A model generated the notes under the pieces. It saw nothing but the letters and a program-made list of their open reading frames with translations, did no database searches and was not told the origin of the DNA. From positions 186,001 to 250,000 of the forward strand of contig NW_026912163.1 in NCBI RefSeq assembly GCF_963662255.1: a stretch of DNA of 64,000 nt, read 5' to 3'. The position numbers and the translations under genes are program-made. Numbering within the stretch: the first letter of the stretch is position 1; every line of letters starts with the position of its first letter. Source of the stretch: Cinclus cinclus (Eukaryota > Chordata > Aves > Passeriformes > Cinclidae). Positions 10,980 to 22,140 of the stretch are shown piece by piece.

Positions 10980-11673
10980 TGTTGAGGGTTAGTTCTTTCT
11001 ATTTTTTTTTTCCCTCTGTGGAATTTTCCCCATTGTCATGCTAAGATACCTGTTGACTGGGCCCTGGTGACAAGGGGGAGGGGACGGGAGGGAAGAAGCA
11101 AGCCCTGCGAGATTCAAACAGCCAGAAGAGGAAGAGGAAGGCTGGGCCTCGGCCCATTTCTCCCGCGGAGTTCGGACGAGAAGGACGATCGCCGTCTGTG
11201 TCCCATCCCAGCGTCGGGAAACCACCATCGGACCCTGCCCGGCTGTCTTCTCGCTGTGAACTACCACCATCCAGCACTCTACTGAGCACCGGGACCGACA
11301 CCGTGAGCGGAGAGCTCTCTCTCCATCTCTCTCTCCCCCTGGGACAGCTCTGCCATCACCCCCAGCCCTCCTGCAGCTCTGCGGGAGCCACCCGCCCCCA
11401 GCACCGGGAACTGCAGCTCAGGGAAAAGGTGCCTGCAGCCAAAAAACACTGGGACTGAGTTACTGTTCTGTTTGTGGGTAATTTCATAGCTGTTGTTGTT
11501 CTTGTTTGTCTTGTTAAATATACTAGTAAAGAACTGTTATTCCTACCCCCATATCTTTGCCTGAGAGCTCTCTTAATTCCGAAATTATAATAATCGGAAG
11601 AATCATATTTTCTTTCAGTCCAAGGGGAAGCTTCTGCTTTCCTTGGCAAACACCTGTCCTTCAAACCAGGACA
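10980..11673 (+). repeat. 5' LTR of ERVL-like provirus (694 bp)
   Basis: Begins TGTTGAGGGTTAG and ends AACCAGGACA, and is equal in length to the 3' copy. I see three differences between the copies: A/T in the early T-run, T/C at about 11,104 and G/A at about 11,257. Very short LTR-shadow reading frames are not genes. Confidence 0.93.
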
Positions 11674-11678
11674 GATTT

Positions 11679-11696
11679 TGGCGCCCAACGTGGGGC
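11679..11696 (+). other. Primer-binding site, lysine tRNA type
   Basis: TGGCGCCCAACGTGGGGC lies 5 bases after the 5' LTR. It is the complement expected for the 3' end of tRNA-Lys(1,2), known from betaretroviruses and lentiviruses. HERV-L, by contrast, is named for a leucine primer. Confidence 0.85.
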
Positions 11697-11739
11697 CCGA
11701 GGGCATTGAGAGAAAAGGGTGAAAAAGGAATAACAGTTC

Positions 11740-13173
11740 TTGAGTTACCTCAGTTTTGTGTTAGGTGGCATCATGTTGTCCAGCTTACCGTGGTTTGGGC
11801 TCCATGTGGCCACAGCTCTATCTCTCCCATTTGCAATCCCTTACTTGAACATGGGTCCTATAACTCAGGCTGCTGTAACTATTATCCAGTTCCTTTTGTG
11901 GGCTGATAACATGAGAAATTCATGGATTTTTAACTTCCTCTGGAAGGTGGGCACATGGATTCGGAGCTATCACACTCTAACTGTATGTTTTTGGGGCTAC
12001 TTTAATAATGGTACATACTGTGAGGATATGACACCAGGGAAAATTTTGTCCCAACACCTTACACAGTTTTTTGGGTCTGCTCCACCAGCTTTTGAGGGGT
12101 TCAAATCTCTTCTAAGCAGTAATGATATCATACAGTGGCTGACATTGCTAATAGGCCTTGTAAACCTGTTCTATTTAACATTCCGAGATGAGGGGAGATT
12201 GACTTGGATGACAACCCTGATACGTCCCCCAAGGAATAGGGATCCTGCCCCAGAGCCTGGCCCTGCCCCAGAGCCTGGCTCTGCCCCAGAGACTAAGGAC
12301 TCTGCCCCAGAGCCTGACCCTGCCCCTGCCCCAGAGACTAAGGATTCTCCCCCAGAGACTAAGGATTCTGTCCCAGAGCCTGACTCTGCCCCTGCCCCAG
12401 AGACTAAGGATTCTGCCCCAGAGACTAAGGATTCTGCCCCAGAGACTAAGGATGTTGCCCCTGAGCCTGATTCTGCCCCAGAGCTCACCTCAGAAAGGAA
12501 CCATCCAGAGTGGGTGGGGTTTCTAGTGAAGGAGATGGGCCAAATGCTGAAGGAGTACCTTTCCCCAGCTCTTGAGAAACTCTCCCTCTGCCTTAAAGAG
12601 GGAGAACCTGATGGTGCAGCAGTGGAACCCACAAATGTTACATCTCTCCAGGCTCCAGCTGAACTGCAAGGGCACTCACAGCCAGCAGCAGTTGCCCCCG
12701 TGGAAACTAGAAAGTCTAAGGTGAAAACAAAGCACCTAGATAATAATGATCAGAAAGCAGGGCCCTCACAACCAGCAGGGGAGCCAGAGGTTGAGATCGT
12801 CACAGAGTCCCTGTCATACGAGAGTCTCCGTAATCTCCGTAAGGATGTTGTACGAAGGGGCCGTGAGGCTTTTACAACGTGGTTACTGCGGGTCTGGGAC
12901 CTTATGGGTACAGGTGTGCAGCTGGATGGTACTGAGGCAAGGAATTTGGGACCCCTAACCCAAGACTCAGGTGTGGATCACATATTCGTAAGGGAACGAG
13001 GCCCCCTTTCCCTCTGGGAGCGGCTTTTAATGAGTGTAAGAGAGAGGTTTGTCCATAGAGAGAGAATGCAGGAGCACCACCATAGAATGTGCTGGAAAAC
13101 CGCTGAGGAGGGGATCCAACAGCTGAGAGAAGTAGCAATACTGGAAGTACTCTTTGGGACGGGTGGACAATGA
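11740..13173 (+). CDS. ERVL-like ORF1 (gag-like), membrane-type N terminus
   Basis: 477 codons. The first about 65 residues and residues about 130-150 (LLIGLVNLFYLTF) are strongly hydrophobic, resembling membrane spans, unlike a classical myristoylated matrix. Residues about 167-247 are an acidic/Pro repeat built from PAPEPG and SAPETKD units (12,240-12,490). The rest is charged and helical. The frame ends where the gag-like sequence continues in the next frame (13,154 onwards), so a frameshift near 13,140-13,173 truncates it. No zinc knuckle is seen. Assignment to gag is by position and composition; the first in-frame ATG is used. Confidence 0.65.
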   Translation: MSYLSFVLGGIMLSSLPWFGLHVATALSLPFAIPYLNMGPITQAAVTIIQFLLWADNMRNSWIFNFLWKVGTWIRSYHTLTVCFWGYFNNGTYCEDMTPGKILSQHLTQFFGSAPPAFEGFKSLLSSNDIIQWLTLLIGLVNLFYLTFRDEGRLTWMTTLIRPPRNRDPAPEPGPAPEPGSAPETKDSAPEPDPAPAPETKDSPPETKDSVPEPDSAPAPETKDSAPETKDSAPETKDVAPEPDSAPELTSERNHPEWVGFLVKEMGQMLKEYLSPALEKLSLCLKEGEPDGAAVEPTNVTSLQAPAELQGHSQPAAVAPVETRKSKVKTKHLDNNDQKAGPSQPAGEPEVEIVTESLSYESLRNLRKDVVRRGREAFTTWLLRVWDLMGTGVQLDGTEARNLGPLTQDSGVDHIFVRERGPLSLWERLLMSVRERFVHRERMQEHHHRMCWKTAEEGIQQLREVAILEVLFGTGGQ

Positions 13174-13774
13174 CAATGACCCCGACAAGGTCAGGTGCAC
13201 AGGGCAGATGTTGTGGAATCTGGCACACCTGGGGCCATCTCAATACACCACATTCATTGCAGCCATTAATGCTGACACCAACCACGAGACAGTGGGTTCT
13301 GTTGCCGATAAGCTCAGAAATTTTGAGAGTATAATGAATGGCCCAATGCAGGCTCAGGTCTCTGCCGTGATTAGGGAACTCAGATAGGAGTTCAAGGAGG
13401 AGATAAGAGGGGTGAGGGAGGAGATGAGGAAGGTCAATGCAGCACCAGTGCGAGTCACAGATCCCAGAGTTAGAGCCCAACGTCCCCCAGCTAAGGAGAG
13501 AGGATACACCCCACGAGCTGACCTGTGGTTCTTTCTGCGTGACCATGGGGAAGACATGAGGAGGTGGGATGGGAAACCCACTTCTGCCCTGGCAGCACGG
13601 GTGCGTCAACTCAAGGAGGGAAACACTAACCAAAGGAGCTCCACTAAAGTGAAGGTAGCCTCAACTTCCCATAACCAAGATGCAGGGTATTACAAAAGGG
13701 AGGATGATTTGTCAGATCCCCTTGAGGGAACCTCCAACATGTATGCCCAGGAAGGAAATAATAACCAGTGCTAG
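13154..13774 (+). pseudogene. ERVL-like gag C-terminal part, frameshifted, with stop
   Basis: Continuation of gag in the +1 frame. It is interrupted by TAG at 13,385-13,387 and ends at TAG 13,772-13,774, upstream of the protease in the same frame. The second stop may be the natural gag/pro boundary; the first is probably damage. The region is helical and basic with no CCHC knuckle. Confidence 0.6.
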
Positions 13775-13828
13775 AGGGGCCCTGCCTCTAGCCAGGGAGA
13801 GGCACGGGAAAACTGGGTCTTTTGGACG

Positions 13829-16024
13829 GTGTGGATCCGATGGCCTGGCACATCAGAGCCACAAAAACATAGGGCCTTAGTTGATACTGGTTCACAGGTC
13901 ACCCTAATACCATCAGAACATGTGGGGGAAGAGCCTGTTTCTATTGCTGGGGTGACAGGGGGATCACAGGAATTGACTTTGCTGGAGGCTGAGGTGAGCC
14001 TGACTGGGAAAGAGTGGCAGAAACATCCAATTGTGACTGGCCCAGAGGCACCGTGTATTCTAGGCATAGACTTCCTGAGGAATGGCTATTACAAAGACCC
14101 AAAGGGACTCAGGTGGGCTTTTGGAATAGCTGCTGTAGAGGCAGAAAACATTAAGCAATTGAACACCTTGCTTGGACTGTCAGAGAACCCATCTGTAGTG
14201 GGACTCCTGAAGGTGAAGGAGCAGCAAGTGCCAATTGCCACCTCCACAGTGCACCACCGGCAGTACAGGAAAAATCGAGATGCCGTGATCCCCATCCACA
14301 AGATGATCCGTGAGCTGGAGGGCCAAGGGGTGGTCAGCAGAACCCACTCACCCTTCAACAGCCCCATCTGGCCTGTGCGCAAGTCTGATGGAGAATGGAG
14401 ATTGACTGTGGACTATCGTGCATTGAATGAAGTGACTCCACCGCTGAGCGCTGCCGTGCCGGACATGCTGGAACTCCAGTACGCGCTGGAGTCCAAGGCA
14501 GCAAAGTGGTACGCCACCATTGACATTGCCAATGCATTTTTCTCCATTCCTCTGGCAGCAGAGTGCAGGCCTCAGTTTGCTTTCACCTGGAGGGGCGTGC
14601 AGTACACCTGGAACCGACTGCCCCAGGGGTGGAAACACAGCCCCACCATCTGCCATGGACTGATCCAGGCTGCACTGGAAAAGGGTGAAGCTCCAGAACA
14701 TCTGCAATACATTGATGACATCATTGTGTGGGGGAACACGGCAATGGAATTATTTGAGAAAGGAGAAAAGATCATCCAGATTCTGCTGGGAGCCGGTTTT
14801 GCCATCAAGAGGAGCAAAGTCAAAGGTCCTGCCCGAGAGATCCAGTTCCTGGGAGTAAAGTGGCAAGACGGGCGGCGCCAAATCCCCACTGAGGTCATCA
14901 ATAAGATCACCGCGATGTCTCCACCAACCAACAAGAAGGAAACACAAGCTTTCCTAGGTGCCATAGGCTTTTGGAGAATGCACATTCCTGAGTACAGCCA
15001 GATCGTGAGCCCTCTCTACCTGGTCACCCGGAAGAAGAACGAATTCCACTGGGGCCCTGAGCAGCAGCAAGCCTTTGCCCAGATCAAGCAGGAGATCGCT
15101 CATGCTGTAGCCCTCGGCCCAGTCAGGACGGGACCAGAGGTGAAGAATGTGCTCTACTCTGCAGCCGGGAACAAGGGCTTGTCCTGGAGCCTTTGGCAGA
15201 AGGTACCTGGTGAGACCCGAGGCCGACCTCTGGGATTCTGGAGTCGAAGTTACAGAGGATCTGAAGCCAACTACACCCCAACAGAGAATGAGATCTTGGC
15301 TGCTTATGAAGGAGTTCAAGCTGCCTCAGAAGTGATTGGCACAGAAGCACAGCTCCTCCTGGCACCCCGACTACCAGTGCTGGGGTGGATGTTTAAAGGG
15401 AAGGTCCCCTCTACCCACCACGCCACCGATGCCACATGGAGCAAGTGGATTGCCCTCATCACACAGCGCGCCCGTATCGGAAACCCAAATCGCCCTGGGA
15501 TTTTGGAAATAATTACAAACTGGCCAGAAGGTGAAAATTTTGGTCTTGCCGATGAAGAGGAGCAAGAACAAGTGACCCGGGCTGATGAAGCCCCGCCATA
15601 CAACCAACTGCCAGCAGATGAAACTCGCTACGCTCTTTTCACTGACGGTTCCTGTCGCATCGTGGGGATGAACCGGAAGTGGAAAGCAGCCGTATGGAGC
15701 CGCACACGACAGGTTGCACAAGCTACTGAAGGAGAAGGTGGATCAAGTCAACTTGCTGAACTCAAAGCTGTTCAGCTGGCCCTGGACATTGCTGAAAGAG
15801 AGAAGTGGCCAAAGCTTTACCTTTACACTGATTCATGGATGGTAGCCAATGCTCTGTGGGGCTGGCTGGAAAGATGGAAAAAAGCTAACTGGCAACGTAG
15901 GGGAAAGCCAATCTGGGCTGCTGATGAGTGGAAAGACATTGCCAGTCGGGTAGAGAAGCTACCCGTAAAGGTCCATCATGTAGATGCCCATGTCCCCAAG
16001 AGTCGGGCTAATGTGGAGCACTGA
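13829..16024 (+). pseudogene. ERVL-like protease-RT-RNase H, broken pol
   Basis: 731 open codons. An aspartic protease core DTGSQVTL is at residues 19-26. Reverse transcriptase has LPQG at 264-267 and catalytic YIDD at 294-297. RNase H has catalytic Asp606 (FTDGS), Glu644 and Asp668 (YTDSW). The frame is closed by TGA at 16,022-16,024, just before the RNase H/integrase linker; the same frame continues as pol, so this is a premature stop. The first ATG lies close to the protease, and the real product is probably made by fusion from gag. Enzyme motifs look intact up to the stop. Confidence 0.85.
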
Positions 16025-16957
16025 CACAACGAGCAGGCAGATCAGGCTGCAAGGATAGAGGTGTCACAGATAGACTTAGACTGGCAACACAAAGGAGAGT
16101 TGTTCCTGGCTCGATGGGCCCACGATGCCTCAGGTCACCAAGGCAGAGATGCTACCTATAAGTGGGTATGAGATAGAGGGGTGGATCTCACCATGGACAG
16201 TATTTCCCAGGTTATCCATGACTATGAGATGTGTGCTGCCATCAAGCAAGCCAAGCGAGTGAAGCCCCTCTGGTATGGGGGGCGGTGGTCCAAATATAAG
16301 TATGGGGAGGCCTGGCAGATTGACTACATCACACTGCCTCAGACACGCCAAGGCAAGTGTTACGTGCTGACCATGGTAGAAGCCACCACTGGATGGTTGG
16401 AGACCTACCCTGTGCCTCATGCCACTGCCCGCAACACCATCCTGGGCCTGGAAAAACAAGTCCTTTGGAGACATGGTACCCCTGAGAGAATTGAGTCAGA
16501 CAATGGGACTCATTTCAAGAACAGCCTCATAAGCACCTGGGCCAGAGAACACGGCATCGAGTGGGTGTACCACATTCCTTATCACGCACCAGCGGCTGGG
16601 AAAGTGGAACGGTGCAATGGGCTGCTTAAAACCACCTTGAAGGCACTGGGCGGGGGGACTTTCAAAAACTGAGAGATTAATCTACCAAAGGCCACATGGT
16701 TAGTGAACACCCGAGGTTCCACTAATCGAGCAGGCCCTGCCCAGTCTGAGCCCTTGAGAACACCAGATGGGGACAAGGTTCCAGTGGTGCATATGAGAGG
16801 TATGCTAGGAAAAACTGTTTGGGTGAACCCTGCCTCCAGCAAAGACAATCCAATTCAGGGGGTGGTTTTTGCTCAAGGGCCAGGGTGTACCTGGTGGATC
16901 ATGCAAAGGGATGGAAAGACCAGATGCATACCCCAAGGAGACATTGTTTTAGGGTGA
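16025..16957 (+). pseudogene. ERVL-like integrase, two more stops
   Basis: The same frame as the preceding pol carries an HDASGH zinc-binding half, TGA at 16,169-16,171, then CAAIKQ (only one of the two expected cysteines), the catalytic core (Asp in QIDYITLP, Asp in ESDNGTHF, Glu in GKVERCNG), TGA at 16,671-16,673, and a C-terminal domain ending at 16,957. Integrase cannot be made in one piece from this copy. Confidence 0.85.
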
Positions 16958-17063
16958 ACTACCTACAATACTGTGCCTGTATCTGTAACTGTATGGATGT
17001 CTATAATTTGAAGGTTTTTAATTTGATTTGGCATGATGGTAGGGGAAAATTCGGGGTGGATAA

Positions 17064-17757
17064 TGTTGAGGGTTAGTTCTTTCTTTTTTTTTTTTCCCTC
17101 TGTGGAATTTTCCCCATTGTCATGCTAAGATACCTGTTGACTGGGCCCTGGTGACAAGGGGGAGGGGACGGGAGGGAAGAAGCAAGCCCCGCGAGATTCA
17201 AACAGCCAGAAGAGGAAGAGGAAGGCTGGGCCTCGGCCCATTTCTCCCGCGGAGTTCGGACGAGAAGGACGATCGCCGTCTGTGTCCCATCCCAGCGTCG
17301 GGAAACCACCATCGGACCCTGCCCGGCTGTCTTCTCGCTGTAAACTACCACCATCCAGCACTCTACTGAGCACCGGGACCGACACCGTGAGCGGAGAGCT
17401 CTCTCTCCATCTCTCTCTCCCCCTGGGACAGCTCTGCCATCACCCCCAGCCCTCCTGCAGCTCTGCGGGAGCCACCCGCCCCCAGCACCGGGAACTGCAG
17501 CTCAGGGAAAAGGTGCCTGCAGCCAAAAAACACTGGGACTGAGTTACTGTTCTGTTTGTGGGTAATTTCATAGCTGTTGTTGTTCTTGTTTGTCTTGTTA
17601 AATATACTAGTAAAGAACTGTTATTCCTACCCCCATATCTTTGCCTGAGAGCTCTCTTAATTCCGAAATTATAATAATCGGAAGAATCATATTTTCTTTC
17701 AGTCCAAGGGGAAGCTTCTGCTTTCCTTGGCAAACACCTGTCCTTCAAACCAGGACA
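17064..17757 (+). repeat. 3' LTR of ERVL-like provirus (694 bp)
   Basis: Same ends and length as the 5' copy. It is preceded by a purine stretch AGGGGAAAA (about 17,041-17,049) that may be part of the polypurine tract, although the last bases before the LTR are not purine-pure. It is followed by target duplication CCCCA. Confidence 0.93.
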
Positions 17758-18300
17758 CCCCAGTTACAGGGCTTTCAAAGGAATGAACAGAAACCTTTTT
17801 GTTTCAAGGCCAAAACAAAAGAATTTATGTGTCCCTGCTGGCAAAGCATCCACATGCTTGGCTGGGTGGGAAGAACCCTTTTTGAAGGGGTTTCCACCCC
17901 ACCATCTCCAAAATTGCGGGGTTTGCCCCAATATGTTCCCATTTGGCTGTGGAAGATGCCCATGAGCCAGAAAGGATTAAAATGATGGATTTCTATTGGA
18001 GAAGACCTCCAAGGCCATTCAGTGTTGCTTGATGCCACCAGAAGATGCAAAGAGTGAGATTTTTCTCGGGTCAGAAGTCGACAAACGTGCTCTTCACAAT
18101 GGATTTCTGATGTTGATCTGTGGATATGTCCAGGTGCTCAAGGGAAGCCAGGAGGATGAAGAGCCGCCCAGCCAGGTGTCTTCCTGACATGGATCACCGG
18201 GGCTCTGCCCACCAGGGGTCACTCGGCATCATCCAGCACAGATCCTGCCATGGAGAATGGAGCTGGAGCAGCACATGAAGCTCTTCCTGCACTTGATTTG
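17758..18300. other. ZNF 3' flank duplicated at 26.03-26.58 kb
   Basis: From CAGTTACAGGGCTTTCAAAG onwards it matches 26,031-26,440 nearly base for base for about 400 bp. 18,185-18,300 carries the zinc-finger 3'-flank landmarks seen at 2035-2215. No separate gene is recognised. Confidence 0.8.
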
Positions 18301-18311
18301 CAGGGCTTCCC

Positions 18312-19496
18312 TTAGTGGTGCCTCCATTGGTGTTTGGTCAGGTGAGAGCTCTGTGAAAAGCTCTTCCCACACTCAGAACACTCATAGGGCCTCTCCCCAG
18401 TGTGGATGCGCCGGTGGGTGACGAGGTTGGAGTTGTGCCTGAAGCCCTTCCCGTAGTCGGGGCAGCAGAAGGGCCTCTCCTCTATGTGAATGCGCTGGTG
18501 CAGGAGGAGACTGGAGCTGGTCAGAAACCTCTTGCTGCATTTATCACACTCATAGGGCTGTTCCCCTGTGTGGATCCTTTGGTGGACAATCAGTTCAGAG
18601 CTTGTCCTGAAGCACTTCCCACACTGCCCACACTCATAGGGCATCTCCCCAGTGTGGATGCGCCTGTGGGAGACAAGGCGGGAGTTGTATTTGAAGCCCT
18701 TCCCACAGTCAGGGCAGCGGAAGGGCCTCTCTTCTGTGTGAATCCGCTGATGCATGACGAGATTGGAGCTGGTCTGAAACCTCTTCCTGCGTATGTCACA
18801 TTCATAGGGCCTCTCCCCAGTGTGGATCATCTGGTGGCGGATCAGTTTGAATCTCGTACTGAAGCTCTTTCCACACTCCCCACACTCATAGGGCCGTTCC
18901 CCCATGTGGATTCTCCAGTGCCAGATCAGGGAGGATCTCTTGCTGAAGCTCTTCCCACAATTTGAACACTTGTGGGGCTTATCCGCATCATGAAGATGCT
19001 CATGGAACCCCAGCTCTGAGCTCTGGCTGCAGCTCTGTCCGGTTCTTTGGCCCTGGTTCTCCTCCTCGGATACCCAAGAACTGTGTTTGCAGCCCATCCT
19101 CATGTGGGATCTCCCGGGCTTTTCCTCCTCGCTGGTTTCCTGTGCAATGGAGCTGCTCCAAACAGCCTCTTCCACAAGGTTCTGCTGCAGGGATTTGTCC
19201 TCCCTGGTCTCCATCCTCAGCTCCTTGTCTAGAGGGGGAAGGACAAGGAGAAGATGGGATTTGCCTCTGTTCCAGAGGGAGGGGGAAGGAGATCCCCCCA
19301 GCACGTCCCTGGCAGGACGGCGTCGGCAGCGGGGCTGTCCTGCAGCCGGGGGCCGTGCTGGGCTGGGAGATGGAGCAGGACAGAGGGTGAAAGGGGCAGG
19401 GACTTCCTCCTCACCTGCCTGGGGCTCCGGGGGCATGTTCTTCTTCCTCACGGCCTCATCCTCCATCGGGCCAAGGTTTAGGAATGGGAAATCCAT
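18312..19496 (-). CDS. C2H2 zinc-finger protein, copy 2 (best preserved)
   Basis: Open from ATG at 19,496 ([15 protein letters not shown]) to the stop at 18,312, 394 codons if unspliced. A likely intron lies at 19,229-19,414: donor GCAG/GTGAGG and acceptor CCCCTCTAG/ACAAGG. It is 186 bp, so retention keeps the frame. After the linker ([12 protein letters not shown]) come eight finger units joined by HTGE(R/K)P(Y/F)-like linkers. Six keep C2H2. The third has lost its second Cys ([10 protein letters not shown]) and the seventh likewise ([10 protein letters not shown]). No KRAB, SCAN or BTB domain is seen. A non-coding first exon probably ends at 19,910 (GCAG/GTGAGC), next to the shared promoter. 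The protein is probably nuclear and DNA-binding; its targets are unknown. Confidence 0.8.
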   Translation of the reverse strand: MDFPFLNLGPMEDEAVRKKNMPPEPQAGEEEVPAPFTLCPAPSPSPARPPAAGQPRCRRRPARDVLGGSPSPSLWNRGKSHLLLVLPPLDKELRMETREDKSLQQNLVEEAVWSSSIAQETSEEEKPGRSHMRMGCKHSSWVSEEENQGQRTGQSCSQSSELGFHEHLHDADKPHKCSNCGKSFSKRSSLIWHWRIHMGERPYECGECGKSFSTRFKLIRHQMIHTGERPYECDIRRKRFQTSSNLVMHQRIHTEERPFRCPDCGKGFKYNSRLVSHRRIHTGEMPYECGQCGKCFRTSSELIVHQRIHTGEQPYECDKCSKRFLTSSSLLLHQRIHIEERPFCCPDYGKGFRHNSNLVTHRRIHTGERPYECSECGKSFSQSSHLTKHQWRHH

Positions 19497-20269
19497 TTTT
19501 GGGGGAAAAGAAGGGTTGAGCGCGTTGGGTTTATGTTCCTGCGGGCCAAGTTCAGCTGGACAAGCCAGTGCCCCTTTCAGCCTCAGAGAGCCTGGGGCTG
19601 CTTATCACCAACCTCCCACACCCCTCCAGGCTGCCGGGGGTCCCCCGGCTCCGGGATCGCCCCTCTGCGCTCTCCCCGCTCCGGGGTTCCCGTATTCCCC
19701 CACGGCTCTCCCGGATATCCCCAGAACCGATCTCGCCCCCTCTCCGCCAGAACGAGCGATAGCAATGTGGGACCCGCCAAGATCCCTCCCGGGGCATTTC
19801 CGGCTGAGCTTCGGGGTCCTGCAAGATCCAAACATCTCCTGCCCCACAAAGAAACCTCCAGGAGACCTCCCCACGATGGATTTGGGGCGAGCTCCCCCTC
19901 CCAGCTCACCTGCGGCTTCCGGGGGGAGGGGTGATGCCGGGGAAGTCGGGGAAGCTGCGGCCTAGAGCGGGCGAGCGAGTGAGCCGCTCGGTTCTGCTGC
20001 TGCTCTTCCTTCCACTACTCTTCTTCCTTCCGCTCCTCCTCCCCCAGCCCGGCCCGGCCCGGTGCCGACGCGCAAAAGCAGCCGCGCTCCGCCCTGGGGG
20101 ATTGCAAAGCGGTTGCGCCCCGCGCGGCACTGGGAAGTGATACTGGGAGCACTGGTAACGATCCTGACAGCACCTAGAAGCAACTGGGAGCGCTCTCCCT
20201 GCCAGTACCGCTCTTACTGGGAGCACTGGGAGGGAACTGGGAGCAAACTGCGCCTAGACCCGGCTACAG

Positions 20270-20401
20270 CCGGTGGTGGGCGGTGTCGGAGCAGAGGGCG
20301 TGGTTATGCAAATCTAGGAGCGATCGCGCGCTGTGATTGGTGTGCGGAAGCAGCGCGGGGTTCTCCCTGGTCACGTGAGGGCGGGAGCGGTGGGCAGAGC
20401 G
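20270..20401. promoter_or_regulatory. Bidirectional promoter, copy 2
   Basis: Same motif order as at 3.4 kb: octamer ATGCAAAT (20,306-20,313), CGATCGCGCGC (20,321 on), ATTGG (about 20,336) and CACGTG (about 20,373). It lies between the zinc-finger gene and the MAAAC exon. Confidence 0.7.
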
Positions 20402-20417
20402 ATGGCGGCGGCGTGCG
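20402..20417 (+). CDS. Conserved 16-nt first coding exon (MAAAC), copy 2
   Basis: ATGGCGGCGGCGTGCG followed by GTGAGAGG, in phase 1 as in copies 1 and 3. The gene is unknown. Mucolipin-like exons start 1.77 kb downstream on the same strand, making them the leading candidate for the rest of the transcript. Confidence 0.5.
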
Positions 20418-20716
20418 GTGAGAGGGAACGGGAATGGGAGCGGGAGCGGGAACGGGACTGGGAACGGGGACTGGAATGGGGACTGGAATGGGGACAGGGA
20501 CCGAGAATGGAAACAGGGAATGGGGACAGGGACCGGGAATACAGGACCGGGAATGGGGACAGGGACTGGGATAGGGACAGCCCCGTGTCATGCCCTGGGG
20601 ACCGAGGAGGGGACAGGGACAGGGGAGGAGCCAGGGACTGGGCTGTCGCACCGTGACCTTGCTGAACTGGGAGCTCGCGTGTCTCATTTTCGGGGCTCCT
20701 GCCCCCCACCTCCCCC

Positions 20717-20747
<31 letters not shown>

Positions 20748-22140
20748 GGTTCCTCTCGTCGTGTTCTGGGGGGGAAGCAGTCAGCACCCACAGTACCCCT
20801 CCAGTAGCTCCCAGTATCCCCAGTAACCTCAGTGCTGCCAGACCAGTATGGGGGCTTAAGATAGATCCTGGTTTGGTGTCCAGTTCCAGTGCCCAGCCCC
20901 AGACCCGGTGTCCATTGTCTAGTCCCAGTCCCCACCACGTTTCCAGCTGCTGTGTCATGATGCCAGGCATTGTCCCAGGTGGCTTCCAGCCCCAGTGCCA
21001 GTCCCAGTTCCCAGGGCCATGATGCCAAGATTGGGCTTGGTGTAGGGCCCTGGGCATGACTGGGGCACAGCGTGAAGGGTTTCATGGGACATGGGACTAA
21101 AGACATGAAACATGGGACATGGGGCATATAGGACATGACACAGGGTGCAGGGTGTGGTATAGGACACAGGACATGACCTTGAGCATGGCACAGGACACGG
21201 AACAGGACACAGGGACAGGGGACATGATTTTGGAGCATGGTACCTGCCCCAGCCCGTGATGCATGAGTTCCTGTGCCCACATGTGCCCCACACGTCACCT
21301 GCCACCCCCCCTGCGGCACCACCATGTTCTCACCGGTGTCCCTCCTGCCTGCTGGGTACAGTTTGGTGGCCTCGGATGTGGCCTTCCCAGTGTGGGTCCT
21401 GCTCTGCCACAAGCCCTGGGGACATCATCCCTGCCCAGTGGCACCAGGTGTCTATCCATCAGCGATAACTGGGACAAGTCCCACACGGTGGCATCAGGTG
21501 GCACCTGTGCCACTGGCAGCAGAGATGTCTACAAGGGGGTAACTGAAGGGACAGAACAGGGTGCAGGTGCTCACAGTGTCCCTGTCATCCACAGGGGGTG
21601 GTGATCAGGGGTGTCAGGATGAGGTGGTCATAGAGGTGCCACCAGGGGTGTGGTGATACCAAGGCACACATGGCCATGGAAGTGCCGCCGCAGGTGCTGG
21701 AATGCCCGTGGAGATGCCACCACGAGCACGGCAGTGCCAGGGGACACATTAGTCTATGGTGTGGCAATGCTGGTGGGCATGGCAGTGACAGGCCAGGCGT
21801 GGGGCCAGGCTGGGGTGGCTCCGTGCCCACCCCATGGGTGGCCCTGCTGGTTGCAAGCCGTTTTGGTTGGTGTCTGTGCCAGTGCCTGGCCCGGTGCTAC
21901 CGTTAATGCCAGCCCTGGCACAGGGACATGCACAGGTGTGGGAGTGACAAGGGGGACTGGGCATCCCGAGGGCTGTGCCAGGCCAGCACCTCCCACCCCA
22001 TGCCTTTGTCCTCAAGAAGGTGGCACACGGACACCGAAAGGGGTTAGAAGAGTTGGGGACACAGTGGTCATCTGGGGACATGAAGGACCTCAGCCTATGG
22101 AGGTGATTTGGGACACTGGTGTGATTTGAGGACGCTGAGG
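20418..22140. other. Intron-like tract: minisatellites and 28-bp poly-C
   Basis: GGGAATGGGGAC repeats (20,420-20,600) are followed by an uninterrupted C run at 20,712-20,739. Then come ACATGGGACAC-type repeats (about 21,070-21,240) and GTGCCAC-rich sequence. I looked for the mucolipin N-terminal exons expected here and could not identify one. Confidence 0.6.

Larger units (their letters stand above)
10980..17757 (+). mobile_element. ERVL-like (class III) provirus, env-less, defective
   Basis: A complete LTR-gag-pro-pol-LTR element of 6,778 bp with TG...CA ends and a 5-bp target duplication CCCCA (10,975-10,979 and 17,758-17,762). Spuma/ERVL affinity rests on the RT block LPQGWKHSPTICHGLI and on the RNase H-integrase layout. 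No env and no dUTPase are recognised. The primer site is complementary to a lysine tRNA. LTRs differ at about three positions, so it is young, yet gag and pol carry a frameshift and several stops. The uninterrupted target is preserved in the paralog at about 26,016-26,040. Confidence 0.92.

Noticed and set aside
12171..12632. 153-codon antisense frame in ERVL gag
   Set aside because: Mirror of the PEPG/PETKD repeat on the opposite strand.
18402..18965. 187-codon + strand frame over zinc-finger copy 2
   Set aside because: Antisense shadow of the finger repeats; the same type of frame appears wherever fingers are repeated.
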